NCBI GenBank assembly: GCA_016290335.1
Contig: JAEETM010000058.1
Coordinates: forward strand, 1 to 20,329
Reading direction: 5' to 3'
Length of the DNA: 20,329 bases
From: Treponema sp.
GTDB lineage: Bacteria > Spirochaetota > Spirochaetia > Treponematales > Treponemataceae
Shown here piece after piece: positions 7,445 to 13,680 of this stretch. Made by a program: the position numbers and the translations under genes. The notes under the pieces are model-generated. The model was not told the origin of the DNA, made no database searches, and worked only from the letters and a program-made list of their open reading frames with translations. Every line of letters begins with the position of its first letter. The stretch's first letter is position 1.

Positions 7445-7738
7445 ATGAGAAAAAAAAGCAATCACTCCGAGTAATAAAATCTAAAAGTCACGAGCCAACA
7501 GCAGCGTGCTCTGCACCATTTATCATTCCTTTTAATGATATTTTCTGTAAGGCTGTCACCTGCTAATTTCGAAGTCGCTACATAGAAGGGAAAGTCATAA
7601 CTTATAAGGAAACCAACGTTCTGCCTAGACTTTACGCCAATCTTGCAAAGGTGAACTCTGGTAATCACAAATACGCAGAATCTTTTCTTAATTTAGTGCT
7701 TTTCCAGAAAAAGAAGGAAGGATTTTGTAAAGTTCAGA
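7445..7738 (+). pseudogene. Possible frameshifted small gene, unrecognised
   Basis: A good Shine-Dalgarno (AAGGAG at 7430-7435) precedes an ATG at 7445, but the frame stops after nine codons. If the run of eight A at 7450-7457 gained one base, the protein would continue as IKSKSHEPTAACSAPFIIPF and NDIFCKAVTC to a TAA at 7564. After that stop the same frame stays open (YIEGKVITYKETNVLPRLY and on) into the GC-rich repeat. This pattern suggests a small gene broken by one frameshift and one stop. I do not recognise the product. The codon use looks protein-like but the evidence is thin; the stretch could equally be non-coding. Confidence 0.3.
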
Positions 7739-7739
7739 A

Positions 7740-7870
7740 GGGGGAAGTCTCCCCCTCGCTCCCAAGCAAGTCGCTCCATGAATCGTCCCTGCAAGCAGAG
7801 CCGATTCATTCCGCTTTATTTCTTGTCCGCTACCCCCTCTGCGGGGCTCAATCGCCACCCCGCAACGCCC
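7740..7870. repeat. GC-rich dispersed repeat, copy A
   Basis: GC-rich block between AT-rich neighbours. Its first 35 bases (7741-7775) match the reverse complement of 9526-9560 at 34 of 35 positions. Its right half (CTTGTCC, CTACCCC, CACCCCG, AACGCCC) also aligns with copy B in the same order, so A and B are inverted copies of one element. Internal hairpins: ATGAATCG/CGATTCAT (7778-7785 with 7802-7809) enclosing CTGC/GCAG, and GCGGGG/CCCCGC (7841-7846 with 7858-7863). A more diverged third copy lies at 17502-17575. Probably a REP- or MITE-like intergenic family; no coding capacity is seen. Confidence 0.7.
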
Positions 7871-7924
7871 TGCTCTCCACTGTAAACGAATGTACAACGC
7901 ACTGGGAGCTTCTTTTTACTAATT

Positions 7925-8303
7925 TTGCGGACTAAATTAGTAATTTTAGAAAAATAGTCCGTAGTCTGTGGGTGATTTTAACTTTTACAACACCTGTTTG
8001 CCCTGAATACTACGGACTTAATATCATTAAATAGACTTTTAGTCCGTAGTATATGAGTGGATTTTACTTTTATGTCACCTGTTTGCCATGGCAACTACGG
8101 ACTAAACACAATATACATGCAGAAAAGTCCGTAGTGTTGTTGAGATTTTCCTTTATCTGGCAGTTTTTTTTATTTTGTTACGGACTAAATCGCAGTAAAT
8201 GACATTTTAGTCCGTAACATTATGAAGAATCCCCTTTGCCAGAAAGTCTTTTCCCTGTTTCACTACGGACTAAAAACAACTTTTATGCCAAAAAGTTTGT
8301 AAG
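7925..8303 (+). repeat. Array of five tandem hairpin repeats, 85-base period
   Basis: Five inverted-repeat units with arms CTACGGACTAAA and TTTTAGTCCGTAG. Left-arm CGGAC starts at 7928, 8013, 8098, 8181 and 8266; right-arm GTCCG (GTTTG in the last) starts at 7957, 8042, 8127, 8210 and 8295. The offset is 29 bases in every unit and the period is 85, 85, 83, 85. Loops of about 16 bases and spacers of 43-46 bases differ in sequence, although spacers 1 and 2 share ACCTGTTTGCC. Pairing is kept when arms change: unit 4 has TTACGG with CCGTAA, and units 1 and 5 have G.U pairs on the plus-strand RNA. The array ends 70 bases before a nuclease-like gene on the same strand. It is not a CRISPR array. Confidence 0.85.
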
Positions 8304-8330
8304 TTAGCTATATTTTTCATATTTAGCTAT
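8304..8330 (+). repeat. Direct repeat TTAGCTAT upstream of the nuclease gene
   Basis: TTAGCTAT occurs at 8304-8311 and again at 8323-8330, 19 bases apart (about two helical turns), between the hairpin array and the nuclease promoter. Each copy contains the palindrome TAGCTA. The placement just upstream of the -35 would suit a regulator binding one face of the DNA; function unknown. Confidence 0.4.
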
Positions 8331-8337
8331 TATTTTC

Positions 8338-8366
8338 TTGTCTTTTTTCAGTTTTATACATATACT
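8338..8366 (+). promoter_or_regulatory. Promoter of the nuclease-like gene, leaderless geometry
   Basis: TTGTCT (8338-8343), a 17-base spacer, then TATACT (8361-8366). Six bases separate the -10 from the ATG at 8373, and no Shine-Dalgarno is present, so the transcript probably begins at the start codon. If so, the nuclease can be expressed separately from any transcript that covers the hairpin array. Confidence 0.55.
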
Positions 8367-8372
8367 TAATCC

Positions 8373-9224
8373 ATGAAGAATATCGAAAAAGAATTAATTT
8401 CTGAACAAAGAATTATTCCAGTTCTCAAAATGCGCATTTTTGAGCTTTCAAATCTTCTTGCCATAAAAGAAAAGGCCTTGAAAGCTGCGCCGGTAGGTAA
8501 CCTCCGCATTTCTAAAAGTAATGGCGCGGTGCAGTATTACCAGAAAAGCACTGCAGAAAAAACTGGGGGACACTATATTCTTTCCAAAAACAAAAAGCTT
8601 GCTCAGCAGCTTGCCCAAAAGGAGTATGACAAAAAAGTTCTGGAAGCAGCAAACCGGGAACTAAAACTTTTGAATCACACACTGCACCAATATGAACAAC
8701 TACAGCTTCGAAGCAAAATTGTAGAAAAGATTTTTTCAAAGCATACAAATCTGCGGCAAAAGCTCATAAAGCCTGTTCATTTACCAGATGAAACTTTTGC
8801 TGCACAGTGGCTCAGTCTTTCTTATGAGAAAAAGTCCTTTGCAGAAGATTCCCTAAAATATGCCACAGCCCGCGGAGACTTTGTTCGCTCCAAGTCTGAA
8901 AATATCATTGCCGACACACTTTTCCGCATGTCTATTCCTTATCGTTATGAGTTTCCACTGGAGCTTAAAACAGAAGATGGACGCCGCATAAAACTTCATC
9001 CCGATTTTTGCTGCCTGAATCTAAAAACACGACAGGAGTTTTATTGGGAACATTTTGGAATGATGGATGCCCAAGATTATGCAGAGAAGGCAGTTGCAAA
9101 ACTTAAACTTTATGCTCACAACGGCATTTTCCCTGGCCGGAATCTTATTATCTCAACCGAAAGCTCTACCCAGCCGCTAAGTACAAAAGTCATTGAAAAA
9201 ATCGCCAGGGAGTTTCTTGCATAA
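8373..9224 (+). CDS. PD-(D/E)XK nuclease-like protein of unknown function
   Basis: Protein of 283 residues. The N-terminal half (1-130) is helical and charged, with coiled-coil-like segments and a conserved-looking patch around residues 43-57 (NLRISKSN and VQYYQK). The C-terminal half carries a restriction-endonuclease-like core: RSKSE (Glu176), IPYRYEFPLEL, HPDF (Pro210-Asp211) and FYWEHFGMMD (Glu226), then a helix and GIFPGRNLII. This matches PD-(D/E)XK proteins in which the ExK element is replaced by a WEH segment. Similar stand-alone proteins occur, as I recall, in Clostridia and Treponema without assigned function. The leaderless-type promoter supports the ATG at 8373. It is flanked by the hairpin array upstream and a small-RNA-like unit downstream. 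The nucleic-acid target is unknown, and a role with the array is inference. Confidence 0.75.
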   Translation: MKNIEKELISEQRIIPVLKMRIFELSNLLAIKEKALKAAPVGNLRISKSNGAVQYYQKSTAEKTGGHYILSKNKKLAQQLAQKEYDKKVLEAANRELKLLNHTLHQYEQLQLRSKIVEKIFSKHTNLRQKLIKPVHLPDETFAAQWLSLSYEKKSFAEDSLKYATARGDFVRSKSENIIADTLFRMSIPYRYEFPLELKTEDGRRIKLHPDFCCLNLKTRQEFYWEHFGMMDAQDYAEKAVAKLKLYAHNGIFPGRNLIISTESSTQPLSTKVIEKIAREFLA

Positions 9225-9257
9225 AGTCATTGCACTCAGGCTTGATTTTTTTCTTAC

Positions 9258-9286
9258 TTGACCTTATTCAAATATTCCTGTATGTT
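9258..9286 (+). promoter_or_regulatory. Promoter of the small transcript
   Basis: TTGACC (9258-9263), a 17-base spacer, then TATGTT (9281-9286). The expected transcript start is near 9293, directly before an ATG at 9294 and about 165 bases before a strong terminator. Confidence 0.55.
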
Positions 9287-9293
9287 TCAACTT

Positions 9294-9392
9294 ATGAAGT
9301 TCAATTTTGTGACCCGCACAATTAATACTCTCACCAAATCCACCAAAATTACAGGTGGTAAGAGTTATTTGTGCCCGGGATGCAAAGTGTAA
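9294..9392 (+). CDS. Possible 32-residue leaderless small protein
   Basis: An ATG at 9294 opens 32 codons ending in KSYLCPGCKV, with one CxxC pair at the C terminus and a basic, Thr-rich N-terminal part. There is no Shine-Dalgarno, but the -10 box lies 7 bases upstream, the same geometry as other apparently leaderless genes here. The product is unknown. The frame coincides with a nested RNA hairpin, so it may be accidental; I rate RNA and peptide about equally likely. Confidence 0.3.
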   Translation: MKFNFVTRTINTLTKSTKITGGKSYLCPGCKV

Positions 9393-9420
9393 AAGATTGA
9401 ACATTTTAGTTTGGAAAATC

Positions 9421-9460
9421 AAGACCACTTATCCTTTTGGGTAGGTGGTCTTTTTTTTTG
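9421..9460 (+). terminator. Strong intrinsic terminator
   Basis: A 13-base-pair stem (9422-9434 with 9439-9451, including two G.U pairs) closes a TTTT loop and is followed by nine T. The left arm starts AGACCAC and the right arm ends GTGGTCT. It would end the small transcript and any read-through from the nuclease gene. Confidence 0.9.
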
Positions 9461-9465
9461 TGTCT

Positions 9466-9563
9466 GACGGGGGCGTTACGGGGGTGTCCCCCGTTAGAAG
9501 GGGTAGTGGACAAGCAACAAAGCAAAGCGACTTGCTTGGGAACGAGGGGGAGACTTCCCCCTC
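9466..9563. repeat. GC-rich dispersed repeat, copy B (inverted to A)
   Basis: Reverse-complement counterpart of the block at 7740-7870; 34 of 35 bases match at the outer end (9526-9560). Internal hairpins are ACGGGGG/CCCCCGT with a TGT loop (9478-9494) and GAGGGGGA/TCCCCCTC with a GACT loop (9544-9563). The second hairpin stops 8 bases before the Shine-Dalgarno of the methyltransferase gene, so the repeat forms the 5' leader of that gene. Copies A and B enclose the hairpin array, the nuclease gene and the small transcript. Confidence 0.7.
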
Positions 9564-9583
9564 TCAATAAAAAGGAGGATTGT

Positions 9584-10408
9584 ATGGATTTGCACGATTA
9601 CAGTGATGTCGCCGAAAATTACGACAGGTATCTTGAAGTTATGTACAGCGACTTTGATGCTCACGAAGGCTTTCAAAACTTTTATCTTGAGCTGGCAAAA
9701 AAATATGGAAAGGATGGAGTGATTGATGTTGCCTGCGGAACCGGAGCCGTACTGCTTTATCTTGCCCAGCATGGAGTGACAGCTGATGGCACTGATTTGT
9801 CTAAGGAGATGTGCCGCGTCTGTTCAGAAAAGGCGGATGCCCAAAATCTCAGGCTTCGTATTTTCCAAGGCAACATGACTAGCTTTGATGCCGGCAGAAA
9901 GTATTCACTTATAATCATTGCCCGAAGCGGCTTTATGCATTTACCTGATCAAAAATCTCAACGTGCAGCTCTGGAAAACTTCAACCGCCATCTTGTACCT
10001 GGAGGCATTCTCACCCTCAACACCTTTGACCCATGGCCGCCGGTTCAGGCCCAGCAGATTTCTACAAAACCCGATGATTACTCTTTCCGCCTGGAATATG
10101 TGAACAGCGACGGACATCGTGAAAAAATCTACAATGCAATTTCCTATAATCCCTGGACGCAGATTATGAGCGGCAACTGGAAGTTTGAAACTTATGATGA
10201 AGCCGGCAAAATAATCGGCGAGCGGGTACGACCTCTTACAATGCGTCAGACCTATCGCTGGGAAATGTTTCTGCTTGCAGAGCTTTGTGGCTTTGAAGTT
10301 GTAGATATTTACCGCGGCTACAAGGGCGACAAGGAAGACTTAAGTGACCCCAACTCAGCCGCAAAATACAGAAGCAATCTTATATGGATTTTGAGAAAGC
10401 GAGGTTAA
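9584..10408 (+). CDS. Class I SAM-dependent methyltransferase
   Basis: Cytoplasmic methyltransferase of 274 residues. The Rossmann core is plain: motif I VIDVACGTGAV (about 46-56), an acidic end of strand 2 in ADGTDLSKEM, FQGNMTSFD (motif II region) and LVPGGILTLNTFDPW (motif IV/post-IV). The N-terminal MDLHDYSDVAENYDRYL segment resembles small-molecule methyltransferases of the UbiE/YcgJ-like group. An upstream in-frame GTG/ATG extension into the GC-rich repeat is possible, but the ATG at 9584 follows AAGGAGG by 5 bases and begins at the conserved N terminus. It opens a four-gene run of small-molecule-modifying enzymes. The substrate is unknown. Confidence 0.85.
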   Translation: MDLHDYSDVAENYDRYLEVMYSDFDAHEGFQNFYLELAKKYGKDGVIDVACGTGAVLLYLAQHGVTADGTDLSKEMCRVCSEKADAQNLRLRIFQGNMTSFDAGRKYSLIIIARSGFMHLPDQKSQRAALENFNRHLVPGGILTLNTFDPWPPVQAQQISTKPDDYSFRLEYVNSDGHREKIYNAISYNPWTQIMSGNWKFETYDEAGKIIGERVRPLTMRQTYRWEMFLLAELCGFEVVDIYRGYKGDKEDLSDPNSAAKYRSNLIWILRKRG

Positions 10409-10410
10409 AA

Positions 10411-10914
10411 ATGATTAGACAAATAAAGAAAGATGAACTCCCCCTCTGCCTTGATTTTATTCACTTGTGTTTTTCTACAGTTGCAGATAAGTTTGGTTTT
10501 ACAAAAGAAAACGCTCCGGGTCATAATGCTTTTATGCCTTTGGAAAAGCTAGAAAATTTCTGGAACTGGGGCTTTTTGATGTACGGACTTTTTGAGGAAA
10601 ATCAAAATGGCAACATGGAACTGCTTGGATATTTTTCTCTCAGCAAGGAGCCGGATAAAAAAGACACTTATGTTCTTCATAATCTTTGTGTAAAACCTCA
10701 GCTGCGAAAACAAGGTTATGGCAAAAAGCTTTTGGATTTTGCCAAAGACAAAGTGCGCGAGCTTGGCGGAAAAATACTTTTTCTTGATTTTATTGATGAA
10801 TACAAAGAATTAAAAGAATGGTATTTTAAAAATGGATTTGAACCTAGAGGTACAGTAAAATATGAGCATCTGCCCTTTACCGTTGGATTTGCAGAATGTT
10901 TTGTAGGCGAATAA
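10411..10914 (+). CDS. GNAT-family N-acetyltransferase
   Basis: Acetyl-CoA-dependent acetyltransferase of 167 residues. Motif A is seen as VLHNLCVKPQLRKQGYGKKLL, containing the acetyl-CoA pyrophosphate loop QGYGK, followed by the alpha helix FAKDKVRELGG and motif B (FLDFIDEYKELKEWYFKNGF). The C terminus has the usual final strands. An ATG at 10384 is in frame but would overlap the methyltransferase by 25 bases; the ATG at 10411 follows GAGG and starts with IRQIKKDEL, a standard GNAT N terminus, so I use it. The gap after the methyltransferase is 2 bases, implying one transcript. The acceptor amine is unknown. Confidence 0.85.
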   Translation: MIRQIKKDELPLCLDFIHLCFSTVADKFGFTKENAPGHNAFMPLEKLENFWNWGFLMYGLFEENQNGNMELLGYFSLSKEPDKKDTYVLHNLCVKPQLRKQGYGKKLLDFAKDKVRELGGKILFLDFIDEYKELKEWYFKNGFEPRGTVKYEHLPFTVGFAECFVGE

Positions 10915-10915
10915 A

Positions 10916-11446
10916 ATGGACGAAATAATCAGACAAATCAAAAATCAAACAGAAATTAATTTTATTAACATGCGGGAGCAGATTGAGGTTGCAGATCTGG
11001 AAGGGATTTTTGACGGCGTTAATGGCTCCAGATACATTTTTCACAACCTTCATTCCATGGACAGATTTTTTATAAATCCGGTTACCTATGTTTATGAAGG
11101 CGAAAAACTTTTTGGCATCCCGGAAAATCTCAGTGTAATTTCAACTGAGCGCGAAGGCTATGTAGCGGATACTTCAATTGTTATCCCGCGGGAAAAGCTG
11201 CTGGCCTATTTTGATTTTATAAAAAATAAAATTGAAAAATATTTTGAGGAACTTACAACTCAGGAGCTTTTGCAAAAACCCGAAGCCTGCGAGTATACGC
11301 GGCTCGAATTGATTCTTGGCCAGTTCCGCCATCAAATGTGGCACGTGGGACTTTCCAGCGCAATCACTTTTGAAGGAAAGAAAATCTGGAATGAGTTTAC
11401 GGGCCTTAATGGGCTTCGCAAAATGATAAAAATGAAAAATGAATAA
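10916..11446 (+). CDS. DinB-like four-helix metalloprotein
   Basis: Protein of 176 residues with the layout of the DinB/YfiT superfamily, four-helix-bundle metalloenzymes that include thiol S-transferases. The metal triad is visible as His46 (HNLHSMDRFF) and the HxxxH pair His139/His143 (QFRHQMWHVG). The first helix QIKNQTEINFINMREQI and the acidic mid region fit the family length. It begins 1 base after the GNAT gene and belongs to the same run. Relatives act as bacillithiol or glutathione-type transferases or as maleylpyruvate isomerases; which chemistry applies here cannot be told. Confidence 0.75.
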   Translation: MDEIIRQIKNQTEINFINMREQIEVADLEGIFDGVNGSRYIFHNLHSMDRFFINPVTYVYEGEKLFGIPENLSVISTEREGYVADTSIVIPREKLLAYFDFIKNKIEKYFEELTTQELLQKPEACEYTRLELILGQFRHQMWHVGLSSAITFEGKKIWNEFTGLNGLRKMIKMKNE

Positions 11447-11458
11447 ATATGAAAGTAT

Positions 11459-12607
11459 ATGAAAAGAGCTGAAATAGTTTTACCTGATTACAAAAACTGC
11501 ATCGCAAATCTGCCAAACTCAATTTTGAAAAAGTTTAATGCAGAGCCGCGCGGAGACAGTCTGCCTCTTTTAGACCGCTATCTTACCCGGGACTACAAGA
11601 ACATCATTGTCTTTTTGCTGGACGGAATGGGCAAAGTTATTCTGGAACGTCATCTTGCAGAAAAAGAAGCTTTTCGTTCTCATCTTGCGGGAATCTATAC
11701 TTCTACATTTTTATCTACGACTGTTGCAGCAACAACATCTGTTATGTCTGGCTTACAACCTTGCGAACACAGCTGGCTTGGCTGGGATTGTTACTATCCT
11801 CAGGTTGATAAAAACGTAACTGTATTTTTAAACGTTGAACAGGGAACTCAAAATCCAGCAGCAGATTACAACCTTGCCTGGACAACAACTCCTTATGAAA
11901 ATGTGATAAACCGAATTAAAAGTCATGGCGGACAAGCTTATCTGGAAGCGCCTTTTATAAACCGGGAAATTGATTCTTTTGAAAAACTTTGCGATTGTGT
12001 TCGTGCAGATTGTGCAAAGCCGGGACAGAAGTACATCTACGCCTACTGGAATCAGCCGGATGGAAACTTGCACCATTACGGCTGCGGTTCAAAAGAAGTT
12101 AAGGAAAATCTTTTAGCTCTGGAAGCTCAGGTTGCAAGTCTTGCAGAGGAGCTCGAGACAGAGACAAAAAACTCAAATCGAGTTACCAAACCATCTTCAG
12201 AACCCACTGATTCTCTCATAATCGTTACAGCAGATCACGGTCACATAGATAACAAGCAGGTCTGGCTTCGCGATTATCCCCAGCTGTACGAATGTCTTGA
12301 ACGCGAACCTTCACTTGAGCCTCGTGTTTTAAATCTTTTTGTAAAACCCGAAAAGGAAGATTTTTTTGTGCAGGAGTTCAATAAAACTTTTGGAGATGAC
12401 TTTGATTTGGTTCCAGTAGAAGAAGTAATCAAGCGCAAACTTTTTGGAACCGGTCAGCTTCATCCAAACTTCCGCTCAATGCTTGGAAACTATCTGGCAA
12501 TTGCTAAAGGAAATCTTTCTATTATGACAGTGGACGAAACCTTTATTGGAATGCACGGAAGTCTTACAGAAGATGAAATGCTTATTCCACTGATTATATT
12601 TTCCTGA
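11459..12607 (+). CDS. Alkaline-phosphatase-superfamily phosphodiesterase/phosphatase
   Basis: Soluble protein of 382 residues of the nucleotide pyrophosphatase/phosphodiesterase branch. The two-metal site can be followed: Asp55 in VFLLDGMG, nucleophile Thr87 or Thr88 in STTVAATTS, Asp201 and His205 in NQPDGNLHHYG, Asp259-His260 in VTADHGH, and His366 in GMHGS. No signal peptide or membrane anchor is seen, so it should act in the cytoplasm, which is less usual for this superfamily. It starts 12 bases after the DinB-like gene with no clear Shine-Dalgarno and is probably coupled. The phosphoester substrate is unknown. It converges on the redox operon with a 15-base gap. Confidence 0.85.
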   Translation: MKRAEIVLPDYKNCIANLPNSILKKFNAEPRGDSLPLLDRYLTRDYKNIIVFLLDGMGKVILERHLAEKEAFRSHLAGIYTSTFLSTTVAATTSVMSGLQPCEHSWLGWDCYYPQVDKNVTVFLNVEQGTQNPAADYNLAWTTTPYENVINRIKSHGGQAYLEAPFINREIDSFEKLCDCVRADCAKPGQKYIYAYWNQPDGNLHHYGCGSKEVKENLLALEAQVASLAEELETETKNSNRVTKPSSEPTDSLIIVTADHGHIDNKQVWLRDYPQLYECLEREPSLEPRVLNLFVKPEKEDFFVQEFNKTFGDDFDLVPVEEVIKRKLFGTGQLHPNFRSMLGNYLAIAKGNLSIMTVDETFIGMHGSLTEDEMLIPLIIFS

Positions 12608-12622
12608 TTTTATTTGACAGAT

Positions 12623-13000
12623 TTACTTCCTTAAAAAAGCTTTGTCCTGCTCTGGTATTTTGTCGTCAGAAACGAAACGTTCAATTGTCATGTGCAGGTC
12701 ATACTTTTCACGCAGCCCTGCAATTGTTTTCATCATTGGGGTGGCGTGGTGCAAATCAATTGCTTCCTGATTTTCCCAGGAGTCGATTAAGAGGATGGTT
12801 TCGCTGGAATTTGAATTATTCTCGTCAGTCTGTTTGTTATCACTAACAGCACTTTCATCAAAGGGGAGATAATATTCGTAGCGCAGATTCCCCTTCTCTG
12901 CTCTGATTTTTTCAACGGTTCCGCTGGAAATCATTTCGCGGGCAAAGGCTTGAGCCGCACCTTTTTTTCCTGTGTAACGAAGATTTACTGTAATTGCCAT
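12623..13000 (-). CDS. ABM-domain (antibiotic biosynthesis) monooxygenase-like
   Basis: Small protein of 125 residues with a ferredoxin-like ABM fold, related to quinol monooxygenases (YgiN type). Recognisable elements are AITVNLRYTGKKGAAQAFAREM, NLRYEYYLP, ILLIDSWENQEAIDLHHATPMM (with the conserved His pair) and the C-terminal strand. A hydrophilic Asn/Ser-rich insert around residues 55-68 (NKQTDENNSNSSE) is longer than usual. The ATG at 13000 has AGGAGG upstream. It is the last gene of the five-gene operon, 15 bases after the DUF4405-like gene. A role in quinone handling would suit the redox neighbours. Confidence 0.82.
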   Translation of the reverse strand: MAITVNLRYTGKKGAAQAFAREMISSGTVEKIRAEKGNLRYEYYLPFDESAVSDNKQTDENNSNSSETILLIDSWENQEAIDLHHATPMMKTIAGLREKYDLHMTIERFVSDDKIPEQDKAFLRK

Positions 13001-13015
13001 TTTAGTCCTCCTGAT

Positions 13016-13660
13016 TTATCGAGCTTTTTTTAATCTTCTTGCTACCAGATGTGAAATTGTCGCAAATAAGATGATGATTGAAATATAGTCCAGAGCAAAA
13101 AGTATATAACCTCGTTCCAGATCAAAGAAGAAAAACTGTTGCTGTAAAATAAGATATCTCCAGACTCCGCGGGTGCTGAAGGCGTAAATGCCGTAAATGC
13201 AGGCGAGGGCAAGAAGAATGCGCGGAATGATTTTTGCCGTAACATTCTGAAAGAGCCGTCCAACATGCAGCCCAATATGCAGGGACATAAAAAGATAATA
13301 CCAGTGACTGGCAAGCAGATGCGCAATCCGGGCAAAACCAAGTCCTCCCTGAATATTCAAAAAAGTGAAGATGTGATTAGAAAGTATGATTCCGCTTATC
13401 ATAAGGAAAAGTGTGCAAATCAAAATACAGCAGTTGATGACAGTTTGCATTAGGCGGTAGGGATTGTATTTTCCGCGGAAGATTGCACTGTACCAGCGGC
13501 GGTTCAAAATAATGTGGACCGCCCACAGAAGAAAAAGCCCCACGCCTAAGATTTCGTGTACAATATCGGCTGGGAACAAATAGTTTCCGCCCATGAGGAT
13601 GATGGAGAGGATGGTCATAGTAATGTCAATAGTCATTCTTAAGCGCTGGGTTTTTGTCAT
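13016..13660 (-). CDS. DUF4405-like membrane b-type cytochrome
   Basis: Integral membrane protein of 214 residues with about five to six hydrophobic segments. Histidines sit at helix positions suited to haem: VHEILGVGLFLLWAVH in the second helix, HLLASHWYYLFMSLHIGLH in the fourth. This matches the DUF4405 family, described as cytochrome-b-like and often linked to extracytosolic flavin electron transfer. The ATG at 13660 has CAGGAG upstream. It lies between an exported flavodoxin and an ABM monooxygenase in one operon, which supports electron passage across the membrane. Which way electrons flow is inference. Confidence 0.8.
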   Translation of the reverse strand: MTKTQRLRMTIDITMTILSIILMGGNYLFPADIVHEILGVGLFLLWAVHIILNRRWYSAIFRGKYNPYRLMQTVINCCILICTLFLMISGIILSNHIFTFLNIQGGLGFARIAHLLASHWYYLFMSLHIGLHVGRLFQNVTAKIIPRILLALACIYGIYAFSTRGVWRYLILQQQFFFFDLERGYILFALDYISIIILFATISHLVARRLKKAR

Positions 13661-13680
13661 TATTTTACTCCTGTTTTTTT

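Larger units (their letters stand above)
9293..9460 (+). ncRNA. Candidate structured small RNA, about 165 nt
   Basis: A compact promoter-to-terminator unit that no annotated gene explains. The predicted transcript folds into a long nested hairpin: GTTCAAT with ATTGAAC (9299-9305 / 9396-9402), GCACAA with TTGTGC (9316-9321 / 9369-9374), ACTCT with AGAGT (9327-9331 / 9361-9365) and CCACC with GGTGG (9340-9344 / 9354-9358). The intrinsic terminator then follows. The nesting is too orderly to be likely by chance, yet it fits no RNA family I can name; the rod shape loosely recalls 6S RNA. A 32-codon reading frame fills the same hairpin, so a leaderless mRNA is the competing reading. Confidence 0.45.

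Noticed and set aside
7651..7935. 94-codon plus-strand frame running through GC-rich repeat A
   Set aside because: Its second half is translated repeat DNA (SPSLPSKS, SPPRNALLS); the first half is kept only as part of a possible pseudogene.
7925..8303. CRISPR array
   Set aside because: The repeated words are only 12-13 bases and alternate in orientation. Spacers 1 and 2 resemble each other, and no cas gene is present.
7925..8303. Integron attC sites
   Set aside because: Most arms lack the RYYYAAC/GTTRRRY boxes, units are tandem without cassettes between them, and no integrase is in the window.
9293..9402. Known riboswitch or SRP/6S RNA
   Set aside because: I could not match the conserved loops of any such family; the similarity to 6S RNA is only the overall rod shape.
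7740..9563. Composite transposon with terminal inverted repeats
   Set aside because: No transposase, no target-site duplication that I can see, and a third copy of the repeat elsewhere; kept only as a finding on bracketing repeats.
9437..9583. N-terminal extension of the methyltransferase
   Set aside because: The extension lies in the terminator and GC-rich repeat B; AAGGAGG and the conserved N terminus support the ATG at 9584.
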